Assembly: GCA_039191605.1 (NCBI GenBank)
Contig: JBCCXL010000005.1
Coordinates: 248,001-312,000 of the forward strand
Reading direction: 5' to 3'
DNA: 64,000 nt
Source of the DNA: JBCCXL01 sp039191605
Lineage (GTDB): Bacteria; Acidobacteriota; Thermoanaerobaculia; Multivoradales; JAHZIX01
Below are positions 16,237 through 24,645 of the stretch, piece after piece. The notes under the pieces were generated by a model. The model was not told the DNA's origin. It saw nothing but the letters and a program-made list of their open reading frames with translations, and did not search any database. The first letter of the stretch is position 1. The number at the start of each line of letters is the position of its first letter. Both the position numbers and the translations under genes were made by a program.

Positions 16237-18153
16237 TCAGTCTTTGGGCATGCGGCCAGCGGAGAGGTTGCGCAGCTCACCGTGGACGGACTCGACGATC
16301 ACCCGACGCTGCCCGGGGGTCTCTTGATCCATCCGCCGGGCGCGGGCGAGGACCCGCTGGGCGCGCTCCTGCTCGCCGGAGGCCAGCAGCACCATGCCGA
16401 GATGCTGCAGCGTCGACGCCGCCGGCACCAGCTCGGCGGAGCGGGAGAGGAAATCCACCGCCTGGTCTAATTCGTTGCGCTTGTAGTGGATCCAGCCCAG
16501 CGCCGCCAGGGGAACCTGCTTCAGCTCCTCCGGCGAGAGCTCCACGGAGCGCTGGGCGTAGTCCAGGGCCTGGTCCAGGTCATCTTCCATCTCGGCGAGA
16601 CTGCGAGCCAGTTCGCAATAGGCCAGGCTGCGGGTGAATTCGGAGGCACCCTCGGCCAGCAGATGACGGCCGATGCGCTCGCATTCCCGCAGGCGCCCCT
16701 GGGAGCGCAGCGCCTCGATGAGAGCCGCGTAGGCGGTGGAGCGCAGGGTTTCTTCGGGCTCTAAATCCAGCGCTCGCCGCACCACCTGCTCCGTCTCCCG
16801 CCCCTGGTTCAGCTCGAGGCAGGTGAGGGCGTAGGCCACCAGCGGCGCCGCCGCCTCGGGCACCAGAGAAGAGGCTTCGAGGAAGATCGAGCGGGCGGTG
16901 AGCAGCTCATCGTCCAGCAGCGCGCTGCGAGCGGCCTCCAGCAGGGTCTCCAGGACCTGGAGATTTGCTTCCTCCGGAACCTTCTCGTTCTCTGGGTCGT
17001 GCAGCTCGCCGCGGAAGCGATCGGTGATGTAAAGAGCCAGTTCCCGCAGTCTCGCGGTGCGCGGCGCCAGATGCTCCGCCTGGGAGAGGGCCTCCAGCGC
17101 CTTGCGGCGCCAGCGCCGCTGCAGGTAGGCCAGGCCCAGCAGCCGGTACGCGTCGTCGAAGGCCGGGTCGAGGCGCACCGCCTCCTGCAGGTGGCGAATG
17201 GCCCGCCCGACGCCGCCGGTCTCGTAGAGGCAGGAGCCCAATAGGTAGAGTGCCTGGGGCATCGGCTCGAGGGTGACCGCCCGCTCGAGGTGGGCGATGG
17301 CGCGACGCAGCTCGCCGAGGCTGGCGCAAACCGCCCCGAGGCTGAAATGCGGCAGGAAGGCATCCGGGTAGAGGCGCGCCGCTCGACTGAGAAGCTCGAT
17401 GGCCCGCTGGGCGTCTCCCTGCTCGTAGCGCAGGGCGCCAGCGTAGACCAGGCCATCGTAGTGATCCGGCCGCACCTCCAGAACCCGCTGGAAATGCTTG
17501 GAGGCGACTTCCGCATCCCCCTGCTCGAAGTAGCTCTCGGCGAGGAGCAGGGCGAGCTCGTAATTCTCGGGATCCAGGCGCAGAGCGGCCTCGAAGCATT
17601 CCAGGGCCGCCTGGCGATCGTAGGCCCCGAGGGCGAGATCGGCGTCTTCCAGCCAGCGGGTGAATTCTCCGGAGCTGCGGCCAGAGAACAGGGCGAGCAC
17701 CCGATCCCGGGCCGCGGTGAAGCGATCCCGATCCTCCACCGCCGCGAGGCGGTCGCTCATGCGCTCTTCCCAAGACTCGCTCCACCCCTCCACCGCGTGC
17801 CCCTGCTCCACCATCCACTCGTAGAGGCTCGACAGGCCGGTGTTGTTGACCAACACGCTGCGTTCCTGTTGACGCAGCAGGGCGAGGACCCGACGCAGCG
17901 ATTCCGCGCCCCCCTTGACCATCTCTTCCAGAACGGAGATTCGCTCTAGCAGATGCTCGTCGAAAGAGGGGGCGTCGTCGGCCTCCGCCTCAAAGGCGAG
18001 ATCTTCCTCGAAGGGCGGCCCAGAGAGCACCAGGAGCTTGCTTTGGCAGCGGCTGCAGACCTCTTCCCCCTCATTTCCGAGGGCACCACAAGCCTGGCAG
18101 AGCAGGCCCGGCTGGAACGCATCGCCAGCGAAGGATTGCTCGGTGGAATCCAT
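16237..18153 (-). CDS. TPR-repeat protein with N-terminal zinc ribbon
   Basis: A 638-residue soluble protein. A CxxC-x10-CxxC zinc ribbon (Cys19, 22, 33, 36) is followed by a coiled-coil stretch (about 50-130) and then many tetratricopeptide repeats from about residue 170 to the end, such as RQAALECFEAALRLDPENYE and AIAHLERAVTLEPMPQALYL. No catalytic motif, signal peptide or membrane segment is visible, so it probably scaffolds protein interactions in the cytosol; partners are unknown. The open frame continues 17 codons upstream, but ATG at 18153 is preferred because GGGGAGG lies 5 nt ahead. Confidence 0.8.
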   Translation of the reverse strand: MDSTEQSFAGDAFQPGLLCQACGALGNEGEEVCSRCQSKLLVLSGPPFEEDLAFEAEADDAPSFDEHLLERISVLEEMVKGGAESLRRVLALLRQQERSVLVNNTGLSSLYEWMVEQGHAVEGWSESWEERMSDRLAAVEDRDRFTAARDRVLALFSGRSSGEFTRWLEDADLALGAYDRQAALECFEAALRLDPENYELALLLAESYFEQGDAEVASKHFQRVLEVRPDHYDGLVYAGALRYEQGDAQRAIELLSRAARLYPDAFLPHFSLGAVCASLGELRRAIAHLERAVTLEPMPQALYLLGSCLYETGGVGRAIRHLQEAVRLDPAFDDAYRLLGLAYLQRRWRRKALEALSQAEHLAPRTARLRELALYITDRFRGELHDPENEKVPEEANLQVLETLLEAARSALLDDELLTARSIFLEASSLVPEAAAPLVAYALTCLELNQGRETEQVVRRALDLEPEETLRSTAYAALIEALRSQGRLRECERIGRHLLAEGASEFTRSLAYCELARSLAEMEDDLDQALDYAQRSVELSPEELKQVPLAALGWIHYKRNELDQAVDFLSRSAELVPAASTLQHLGMVLLASGEQERAQRVLARARRMDQETPGQRRVIVESVHGELRNLSAGRMPKD

Positions 18154-18337
18154 TGGATCCTCCCCGGCTTGACTGAGATCTGTCGTTTTGGGCTCGGGCT
18201 GCATTGCGCTCTCTAAAAATGGCTACCGCCAAGCTGGCGATACTCATAGCAGAGCCTAGCCTCGCGATCCCCCCCGGGTCAAGAGCCCGCCAGGAGACCC
18301 CACTACCAGACCCTACGGGCAGGTTCAGCCGGCAGAT

Positions 18338-19585
18338 TTAGCGCGGGCGGGGAAAGCGCTCAGGGTCCGGCAGGCTGGCCTCTAGCCAGGGCTCCCAGCG
18401 CCCGAGGCGGGTACGGGCCGCGGCCCCCACCCCGATGAAGGTCGCGAGGGTCCAGCCCAGCCCCCCGAGCGTGGGGATCAGCTTCAGAATGCCGAGAACC
18501 AAGAGACCGACGCTGGCGGCCGAGAGCGGCGCCCAGCGCCGGCCGAGGCGTCGGCCAATCCACTGGCCGAGGGCGAAGAAGAGGGCCACCATGCCCCAGA
18601 ACTTCAGCACCAGCAGCCCCACCACCACCAGCACCAGAAGGGGCAGGGCAATCAGCTGGCCTCCGATAGCCGCGATGGCGATGGCGGTGAGGGCGAGAGT
18701 GATCACCACCACCAGGCCGGTGAAGAAGTTGCGCCCAGGCTCTTCGGTAGCCACCGCCGCGGTGCGCAGCAAGGCCCGAGGCTCGAGCTGAAAGAGCACC
18801 AGCACCAGCACCAGCCAGGCGATGAGCAGCGAGAGCTTCGCTAACAGCACCGTGGGGGCCAAGGCGGAACCCTGCAGCGCCGGCCCCTCCATCAGCTGCA
18901 GCCACACTCCCGAGAGGGTCGGATAGGACAGCGATCGCCCCTCGATTCCCGATCCCGGCGCGGCATCCAGCGAGCCGCCGAAAACCACTACATCTCCCCC
19001 CACCCGGGCCTCCCGCGCCAGACGCACGTCGCCGTCGAGAACGATGACGTCTCCCTCCACCGTGCCGCGAACCACGATAGAACCGCCGATGGCCGCAACA
19101 TCTGCCTGAGCCCGGCCGTCCACCACCACATCTCGACCTAGCCCCACGACCTGGGAGCTGGCGACAGCCCCGGCTCGAATGCGCAGAGCGCTGTCTTCCT
19201 CTGTATCGGCTTCCTCGGCGTTGGCCTCAGTATTCACGCCCTCAGTGCTGGCAGCCCCAGTGCTGGCGGCTCCAGCGCTGGCGGCCTCAGCGCGAATGCT
19301 TTCCGCTTCGCCATCGGGAGCTGCGCCGTCCGAAACCTCTTCGTCTGGAGCCTCGCCGCCGGAAGCCTCATCAGCGGATGCCTCCTCGGCGCTATCCCCA
19401 ACAAACGGCCCCTCCGGAGCTGAAAGCGCCACCTCCGCTTCTCCAGCGCTCACCGCTGAATCTGAACCCTGGGCCCAAGCAGGGGCCGCCGGCCCAAGGA
19501 GCCCTGCGCCCGCCAATACGAGGAGAAAAATCAGCGACGAAATTACCGGCGCGCACCGACGCGAAACGGTTGCTCTTCTTTCCAT
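18338..19585 (-). CDS. Membrane protein with polymer-forming (bactofilin-like) domain
   Basis: Expected to be exported and membrane-anchored. A signal peptide (residues 1-39, ending PAWAQG) precedes a long Ala/Glu/Ser-rich linker (40-140), a right-handed beta-helix-like segment (about 145-215: VVVDGRAQADVAAIGGSIVVRGTVEGDVIVLDGDV is the core) of the polymer-forming type seen in bactofilins, and four to five hydrophobic helices (about 240-390). Start chosen at ATG 19585 because the signal peptide follows directly; upstream codons look non-coding. It lies downstream of an ECF sigma / anti-sigma pair on the same strand, hinting at envelope-stress control. Function unknown. Confidence 0.75.
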   Translation of the reverse strand: MERRATVSRRCAPVISSLIFLLVLAGAGLLGPAAPAWAQGSDSAVSAGEAEVALSAPEGPFVGDSAEEASADEASGGEAPDEEVSDGAAPDGEAESIRAEAASAGAASTGAASTEGVNTEANAEEADTEEDSALRIRAGAVASSQVVGLGRDVVVDGRAQADVAAIGGSIVVRGTVEGDVIVLDGDVRLAREARVGGDVVVFGGSLDAAPGSGIEGRSLSYPTLSGVWLQLMEGPALQGSALAPTVLLAKLSLLIAWLVLVLVLFQLEPRALLRTAAVATEEPGRNFFTGLVVVITLALTAIAIAAIGGQLIALPLLVLVVVGLLVLKFWGMVALFFALGQWIGRRLGRRWAPLSAASVGLLVLGILKLIPTLGGLGWTLATFIGVGAAARTRLGRWEPWLEASLPDPERFPRPR

Positions 19586-19619
19586 GGCGCTGATGGTAAG
19601 CAAGGTGGACCTAAGGAAC

Positions 19620-19646
19620 AACGCCCCGGAGGTTCTCCGGGGCGTT
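19620..19646 (-). terminator. Strong GC-rich hairpin after anti-sigma gene
   Basis: AACGCCCCGGAG and CTCCGGGGCGTT form a perfect 12-bp stem with loop GTT, about 100 nt downstream of the anti-sigma-like gene and 35 nt before the next start on the minus strand. It is followed by TTGTTCCTT rather than a clean T-run, so it may be a partial terminator that separates the two genes. Confidence 0.6.
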
Positions 19647-19748
19647 CTCGGCCAATCGATGACGGCTTCTCCTGACAGCGCTCCCACTTTGGTAGCGCTG
19701 CTCTCCTGACTACACGACCTCCTGGCAGCGCCCCTTAATATTGGGGAA

Positions 19749-20318
19749 TTAGCGGGAGGAGGAAGCACGATCCGACGCCGGAGCGCGGCGACGGCGACGC
19801 AGCAGGCTCACCAGCAGGAAGTTGAGAGCCACGAGGGCCACCACCAGACCGACGACGCCGGTGGGCGAGGTGGAGACGAGCTCCACGAAGGCCAGACGCA
19901 GGCCGGTCCACGAGGCGCCCAGCAGGCCGGCTCCGGTAATCAGCGCCGTCCCGACCATCTCCGCCATGGACACCACCAAGCTTCCCCCCGGTACGGAGGG
20001 GCTGATGGTCGCCAGCAGGCCGCCGCCGATCAGCAGCACGACGAGCACCGCCAGCGGCAGCTTCCAGGCCTGACGGCTGCGCGCCTCCCAGGGCGCTACC
20101 GGCAGCTCCGCCATCACCTGGGAGGCAAAGTCCGGCCGGACCTCGACTCGCTCCGCAGCCAGCAGGCTGTCGAGTCGAGTCAATTCATCGCGCTCCCTGA
20201 CAAGCTCGGGCTTCACGGCAAGCTGCCGCTCCAGCTCACGACGCTGATTAGGGGAGAGCTCATCATCCAAGTCTAGGTGGAGCCACTCTTCCAGCTGTTG
20301 TCGATCTATGGTGGCCAT
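19749..20318 (-). CDS. Anti-sigma-like membrane protein
   Basis: A 189-residue protein next to an ECF sigma gene. The N-terminal ~80 residues are soluble and helical (EEWLHLDLDDELSPNQRREL, residues 10-29), resembling the RskA/anti-sigma fold but without the zinc-binding HxxxCxxC motif. Hydrophobic segments lie at about 88-110, 118-140 and 150-172, and the end is a basic tail (LLRRRRRAPASDR). The expected role is to hold the neighbouring sigma factor at the membrane until a signal arrives. The call rests on size, topology and adjacency more than on motif identity. Confidence 0.7.
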   Translation of the reverse strand: MATIDRQQLEEWLHLDLDDELSPNQRRELERQLAVKPELVRERDELTRLDSLLAAERVEVRPDFASQVMAELPVAPWEARSRQAWKLPLAVLVVLLIGGGLLATISPSVPGGSLVVSMAEMVGTALITGAGLLGASWTGLRLAFVELVSTSPTGVVGLVVALVALNFLLVSLLRRRRRAPASDRASSSR

Positions 20319-20580
20319 GGTTCTATCCTCATGCCGACCTTCTTGGGTTCCGATGGAGGGCTCATCGGATGTCCCGAGCTGATCGGTCTTCGCTAGGGTG
20401 TACTGTCAAGCTGAGAGTCTTGTTCTGGAATGCTGTTACGGGGCGGCGCGAGGAAAGTTCTATTGAGATGGGTGTGTTTTTTTCCTGGATCGAACTCTTG
20501 CGGTCTGTCGGCCTCCACGCTGTTGAGTCGAGGAAGCTGAATCTTGGAAGCCAAGGCCAAAGGGTTCGAGATGCCGAGAG
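20319..20580. other. Spacer between sigma and anti-sigma genes
   Basis: 262 nt without a gene. On the minus strand it contains GAACTT, reminiscent of the GGAACTT -35 element of ECF sigma promoters, but no convincing -10 at the right distance. An internal promoter for the anti-sigma gene is possible. Confidence 0.3.
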
Positions 20581-21168
20581 TCAGTCCACCAGATAGTCCG
20601 ACAGCTTCGCCTTGAGCATCTGCCGACCTCGAAAGAGCTTGTTCTTCACCGTGCCCAGGGGCATTTCCTTCGCGGTGGCGATCTCGTCGTACGAGAGCTC
20701 GCCGTAGTGGCGCAGGAGAATCAGCTCTCGGTATTCCCAAGGCAGCTGATCGATCGCCTGCTGAATCGCATCACCGCGCTCTAGATTGCGCAGATCGCCG
20801 TAGGGACCGCGGTCAGAGCTGGGCATTTCCCACTCTTGATCCGCCCCTCCCTCGGGGTCCGGCCGCTGAAGCGAAACCACCTTCAACCGACGCTTGCGCA
20901 TATGGTCGATGGCCGCGTTCTGGGCGATGCGAAACAACCAGGTGGAGAAACGGTAGCGCGGGTTGAAGCTATCCAAGGCCTGGTAGACCTTGAAGAAGAC
21001 ATCCTGGGTCAGATCGTGAGCCTCATCGACGTTTCGCAACATGCGATAGAGGTAGTTCACCAAGCGACCTTGGTAACGCTGGACTAGCTCCGAAAAACTG
21101 TCTTCGCGTCCCGCCAATACGGCGGCGACAATGTCTTCATCGTTCACCCGCTCCTCTCCTCGTGCCAT
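20581..21168 (-). CDS. ECF-family RNA polymerase sigma factor
   Basis: A 195-residue group 4 sigma factor. Region 2 spans about 25-95 (ELVQRYQGRLVNYLYRMLRN, DLTQDVFFKVYQAL, FSTWLFRIAQNAAIDHMRKR) and region 4 about 130-190 (AIDQLPWEYRELILLRHYGE, then LSYDEIATAKEMPLGTVKNK as the helix-turn-helix). The variable linker between them carries acidic residues. It is RpoE/SigW-like. The downstream anti-sigma-like gene is the likely partner. Regulon and signal cannot be read from the sequence. Confidence 0.93.
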   Translation of the reverse strand: MARGEERVNDEDIVAAVLAGREDSFSELVQRYQGRLVNYLYRMLRNVDEAHDLTQDVFFKVYQALDSFNPRYRFSTWLFRIAQNAAIDHMRKRRLKVVSLQRPDPEGGADQEWEMPSSDRGPYGDLRNLERGDAIQQAIDQLPWEYRELILLRHYGELSYDEIATAKEMPLGTVKNKLFRGRQMLKAKLSDYLVD

Positions 21169-21243
21169 GTTGAATACGGGGCTTCCGTTTGAAGGTTGCG
21201 AAACACCTAAGATTGAGGGTGGATGGCGGCAGAACGGCTCGTC

Positions 21244-21288
21244 GCAGACTAACTCCCAGCAGACTAGCTCGCCGCAGATTAGGAAGCC
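21244..21288. repeat. Three degenerate copies of a 15-bp unit
   Basis: GCAGACTAACTCCCA, GCAGACTAGCTCGCC and GCAGATTAGGAAGCC lie head to tail, sharing GCAGA-T in the first seven positions. Divergence increases along the array. Confidence 0.7.
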
Positions 21289-21348
21289 GAGCCCCTCTCG
21301 GCGGCCTCCCAGGACTCTGGGCGCCTCCCCCCGGAAGCCGGAGCTTAA

Positions 21349-21382
21349 GCCAAGACTGAATCAGCGCCAAGGCTGAATCAGG
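21349..21382. repeat. Two copies of a 17-bp unit
   Basis: GCCAAGACTGAATCAGC followed directly by GCCAAGGCTGAATCAGG; 15 of 17 positions match. The first ten bases are the core of the 14-bp arrays at 23704 and 58827. Confidence 0.8.
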
Positions 21383-21462
21383 GTTGAGGCCGACTCAGTA
21401 CCGAGATGGATTCTGTACCGACGCTGAGCCGACATCGAGACTGGACCAACTTCGAGACTAGA

Positions 21463-23673
21463 TCAGCGCCGAGGTTGAATCACCAGCCGGTGGACGAGGG
21501 TTCCCTGGGAGAGGCGATGGAGCACCGCCTCCGCTTCCGGATCTGCGGCGAGGCGAGCCCGACCAAAGAGGGTATAGCGACCGTCCAGGGAAGGCTGCTC
21601 CGAGAGAGTGATGAAGAAGCGAGAGCCCCCGGTATCCGGCTCGGTGGAGAGCAGGCCGAGACTGCCGGGATCATAGCGCGCCGGCCAAGGCTCGTCCCGC
21701 ACCCCGTAGCCGGGGCCTCCCCAGCCGTCGCCCCGCGGATCGCCGGTCTCGGCGACGAAGTCCGGCTCCAGGCGGTGGATCGTCAGCCCGTCGAAGAACC
21801 CTGACTCCGCGAGCTGCACGAAGGATAGGCAGCTCAGCGGCACCTCAGAACACAGAAGCTCCAGGGGCAGGTTTCCGGCATCGGTTTCGAGCACCGCCTC
21901 GATGGGCTCGGCAAAGCGCAGCAGCATGACCTCGTAATCCGCCACCGTGCGTCGCTTCGGCTCGGGCCCCAGAGGCTCGGGAGTCTCGCCTAAGGAGCGC
22001 AGCGCCTGGGCGGCGGCCCGACGCACCCGGCGATCTCGTACCGTCATCACCGCCTTGAGGGCCTCGATGGATTCCTCGCGCTCTCCCACCACCGCCTCGA
22101 CCCTCGGCACCATCGCCGCCAGGGCGGCGAGGCGTACCTCCACCAGACGATCCCGTCTCGGCCCGGCGGCGGCCAGTAGCTCCATCGCCGGCACCACCGG
22201 AAAGCGCCCCAGCCAGCGCAGCGCCGTGCCCTGCACTCCGCCGTCCTCGTCGGCCAGGCCACGGCGGGGAGTCTCGGCGATCTCTTCCAGGCTCGAATCT
22301 CCCTCAATAGCCCGAGCGGAGGCCGCCAGGTCCGCTTCCAGCACGGCGATGCGCACCCTGGGAGACGGATCCTCCCTCAGCGCATCGAGCACCTCGTCAA
22401 GCTCGCTGAGCACCGCCGCCCGCGCTGCTTCGACCCTCAGCTCGGCGCTACGGGAGCTCGCCGCGGCCACGATCAGGTCTGCCGCCCGAGGATCCTCGCC
22501 GCGGGCCAACGCCTGAAGGGCGAGACCGTGGAGCCAATTCGAGTCAGCCCGAGTCCAGTCGACCAGAGCCTGGCCGATCTCCTCATCCAGTAGCCAAGCG
22601 CCGGAGGCAGAGATCGCCGCCGCCTGCACCGCCGGCCTGGAGTTGGACATCGCCCGCAGCAAAGGAGCGCGCCAGGCCTCCGGAGGCGCGGCCCGCCCGG
22701 CGTAGACCAGCAGCTCCCCAACCTCCAGCGCGGCGATCACCACTTCCGGTTCCGTGGCGTCCAGCAGGGGAAGCAGAAGACTCAGGCTCTCCCCCTGGCC
22801 GAGGCGGCCGAGGGCCCGGGCAGCGAGGGCTCGGGCCCGGGGCGTCGGCGGCGCCGACAGCACCGCCTCCAGCTCCCCCTGGGCCTCCGCCACCGGCCGG
22901 CGGGCCAGCGCTCTGGCCGCCGATTCCACCACCTCAGGATCTCCGACCCGCACCAAGCCGAGGCGAGCGAAGGTCGGCACGGTGGCATCCCCGAAGTGGT
23001 GCAGCCTCGGCACCAGCCGGCGCAGCAGCTCCCCTTCGTCGAGCCCTTCCGCCACCCCCAGCCCCTCGCCGACCTCCAGCGCGGAAACGCCTAGTTTCCC
23101 CAGCGCGCTAACCGCCTCCAAGGCCACCTGGCGGTCTGGATCCTTCAGCAGGCGCTCCAGATTCCCTCGGGCCGAGATGTCCCCTAAGCGCCCCAGCGCA
23201 AAGGCAGCCTCGCGGCGAACCGAGGGGTCGGTATCCAAGGTCAGCGCCTTGAGCAGCGGAACTCCCCGGGCATCTCGCAATCGCCCGAGGGTTCGAGCGA
23301 GCTCGCGACGCAGCAGCTCGTCCCCATCGAAGGCCTGTTCGACGGTGAACGGGTCGTAGAGCTGGCGATCCACCAGCAGCAGCAGGCGGGCCCGCAGCTC
23401 GAGATGGGGCAAGGTCTCCGGCAGGCTCGACAGGCTGCCGGCGGTGGTGGGAGAAGCCGGCGGCGGCCCCTGGAGAGGGGCGCAGGCGGCGCTCAGCCAC
23501 AGAGCGGCTATGCCGCAACACCCCAACGCCAGCGAAAGCCACGAAGGTCGGGGGATCAGCGAAGTGGAGCCAGTGCCCGGGCCTCCTTGCTCTGTGTTTC
23601 CCTGCGCTGGGCCTCCCTGCGCTGTGTGTCTCTCTAATGGGCCTCCCTGCATGTCTCCCTGCCCTGTGCTCAT
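21463..23673 (-). CDS. HEAT-repeat lipoprotein with C-terminal cyclophilin domain
   Basis: A probable lipoprotein: the hydrophobic stretch LALGCCGIAALWLSAAC ends in a lipobox, but lies ~45 residues from the proposed start, behind a 10-residue repeat (GGPLERHTAQ, GGPAQGNTEQ, GGPGTGSTSL) coded by 30-bp repeats. HEAT repeats fill about residues 90-570. The last ~170 residues are a cyclophilin-type PPIase (IHRLEPDFVAETGD, GGSRFFITLSEQPSLDGRYT). Aligned by eye with PpiB, the catalytic Arg and Phe are kept but both active-site Gln positions are changed (to Glu and Arg), so isomerase activity is uncertain. ATG 23673 has a GGGGG 8 nt ahead; ATG 23652 is an alternative. Confidence 0.8.
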   Translation of the reverse strand: MSTGQGDMQGGPLERHTAQGGPAQGNTEQGGPGTGSTSLIPRPSWLSLALGCCGIAALWLSAACAPLQGPPPASPTTAGSLSSLPETLPHLELRARLLLLVDRQLYDPFTVEQAFDGDELLRRELARTLGRLRDARGVPLLKALTLDTDPSVRREAAFALGRLGDISARGNLERLLKDPDRQVALEAVSALGKLGVSALEVGEGLGVAEGLDEGELLRRLVPRLHHFGDATVPTFARLGLVRVGDPEVVESAARALARRPVAEAQGELEAVLSAPPTPRARALAARALGRLGQGESLSLLLPLLDATEPEVVIAALEVGELLVYAGRAAPPEAWRAPLLRAMSNSRPAVQAAAISASGAWLLDEEIGQALVDWTRADSNWLHGLALQALARGEDPRAADLIVAAASSRSAELRVEAARAAVLSELDEVLDALREDPSPRVRIAVLEADLAASARAIEGDSSLEEIAETPRRGLADEDGGVQGTALRWLGRFPVVPAMELLAAAGPRRDRLVEVRLAALAAMVPRVEAVVGEREESIEALKAVMTVRDRRVRRAAAQALRSLGETPEPLGPEPKRRTVADYEVMLLRFAEPIEAVLETDAGNLPLELLCSEVPLSCLSFVQLAESGFFDGLTIHRLEPDFVAETGDPRGDGWGGPGYGVRDEPWPARYDPGSLGLLSTEPDTGGSRFFITLSEQPSLDGRYTLFGRARLAADPEAEAVLHRLSQGTLVHRLVIQPRR

Positions 23674-23703
23674 CGATTCGCCCCCTGAATACTCCCCGGC
23701 GCC

Positions 23704-23759
23704 GCCAGGACTGCGTTGCCAGGACTGCGTTGCCAAGACTACGTTGCCAAGACTGCGCC
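23704..23759. repeat. Tandem array, four copies of a 14-bp unit
   Basis: GCCAGGACTGCGTT twice exactly (23704-23731), then GCCAAGACTACGTT (23732-23745) and GCCAAGACTGCGCC (23746-23759). It lies upstream of the HEAT/cyclophilin gene and about 180 bp before ccmA. The unit matches the array after folK (58827-58882). Confidence 0.92.
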
Positions 23760-23937
23760 ATCAGAACCTTGCTTCGGTGGATCTTTCCGCCTCGAGCCCT
23801 GAAGGGATACGGCCCGAGACCCGGTGCCGTTGGATGCTACCAGCCTGGAGGAGCCATCCCCCTCGATCTGACCAAGGGCCCAAAGCTAAAGCCCGGAGAT
23901 CACCGGACAGGGCTCCTCCCCACCTATAATCCATCCC

Positions 23938-24630
23938 ATGCCAACCTCTCCCCCACCCGTCGAGAGCTCGATAACAGGCTCCGTAGAAGGCCCCGGGACG
24001 AAGACCTCATCCCGCTCCCTGCGCTTTCAGAGCCTGGTTCGCTCCTTCGGGCGCCTGCCGGTGCTGCGGGGCGTCAGCGGGGAGGTAGCCGGCGGCGGAA
24101 CTCTGCTGATCACCGGCAGCAATGGGTCCGGCAAGAGCACGCTCTTGCAGTGCCTCGCCGGCCTGCTAGCCCCCGACCGAGGCTCCATCCACTGGATTGA
24201 GGAAGGCCGAGAGCTGAGCGCCGAGGAGCGCCGCCAGAGCATCGGCTTTGCCGCCCCCGTGCTCTCCTTCTACGAGCCCCTCACCACCCTGGAGAATCTC
24301 GAGCTCTTCAGCGGGCTTCGAGGCGTTCCCCCGCAGCGGGGGCAAGAGCTCCTCGAGCGGGTGGGGCTCCCCCTCTCGCGACCGGCGGGGGCCCTATCCT
24401 CCGGCATGGCCCAGCGCCTGCGCTGGTGCTTCGCTCTGCTCCACTCGCCCACCCTGCTCTTGCTCGACGAGCCGTTCCAGAACCTCGACGCTCCAGGGCG
24501 CCGGGTCGGCGCCGAGCTGCTGCAGGAGCACCTGGATCAGGGCGGCATGGCGGTGATCGCCAGCCCCGAGCTGGACGAGCTGCGGGGAATCTCCCACCAC
24601 ATTCGTGAACGGATCCACCTGGACCCCTGA
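23938..24630 (+). CDS. ccmA: Heme exporter ATP-binding protein CcmA
   Basis: ATPase of the CcmABCD complex, which releases holo-CcmE in System I cytochrome c maturation. The 230-residue protein has Walker A GSNGSGKSTLL (about residues 60-70), the signature region LSSGMAQRLRWCFAL, Walker B LLLLDEPFQNLD and the switch region MAVIASPELDEL, where the usual switch His is replaced by Pro or Glu. The signature is SSGMAQR, as expected for CcmA rather than LSGGQ. The first ~28 residues are a non-conserved Ser/Pro-rich tail. It is the first gene of the ccm cluster; ccmB follows after 15 bp. Confidence 0.92.
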   Translation: MPTSPPPVESSITGSVEGPGTKTSSRSLRFQSLVRSFGRLPVLRGVSGEVAGGGTLLITGSNGSGKSTLLQCLAGLLAPDRGSIHWIEEGRELSAEERRQSIGFAAPVLSFYEPLTTLENLELFSGLRGVPPQRGQELLERVGLPLSRPAGALSSGMAQRLRWCFALLHSPTLLLLDEPFQNLDAPGRRVGAELLQEHLDQGGMAVIASPELDELRGISHHIRERIHLDP

Positions 24631-24645
24631 GGGCAGATCGAGATC

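Larger units (their letters stand above)
21169..21462. other. Repeat-rich spacer upstream of ECF sigma gene
   Basis: 294 nt between the HEAT/cyclophilin stop and the sigma start. Two short tandem arrays (21244-21288 and 21349-21382) occupy much of it. A promoter for the sigma gene must lie here or further upstream; none is clear. Confidence 0.5.
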
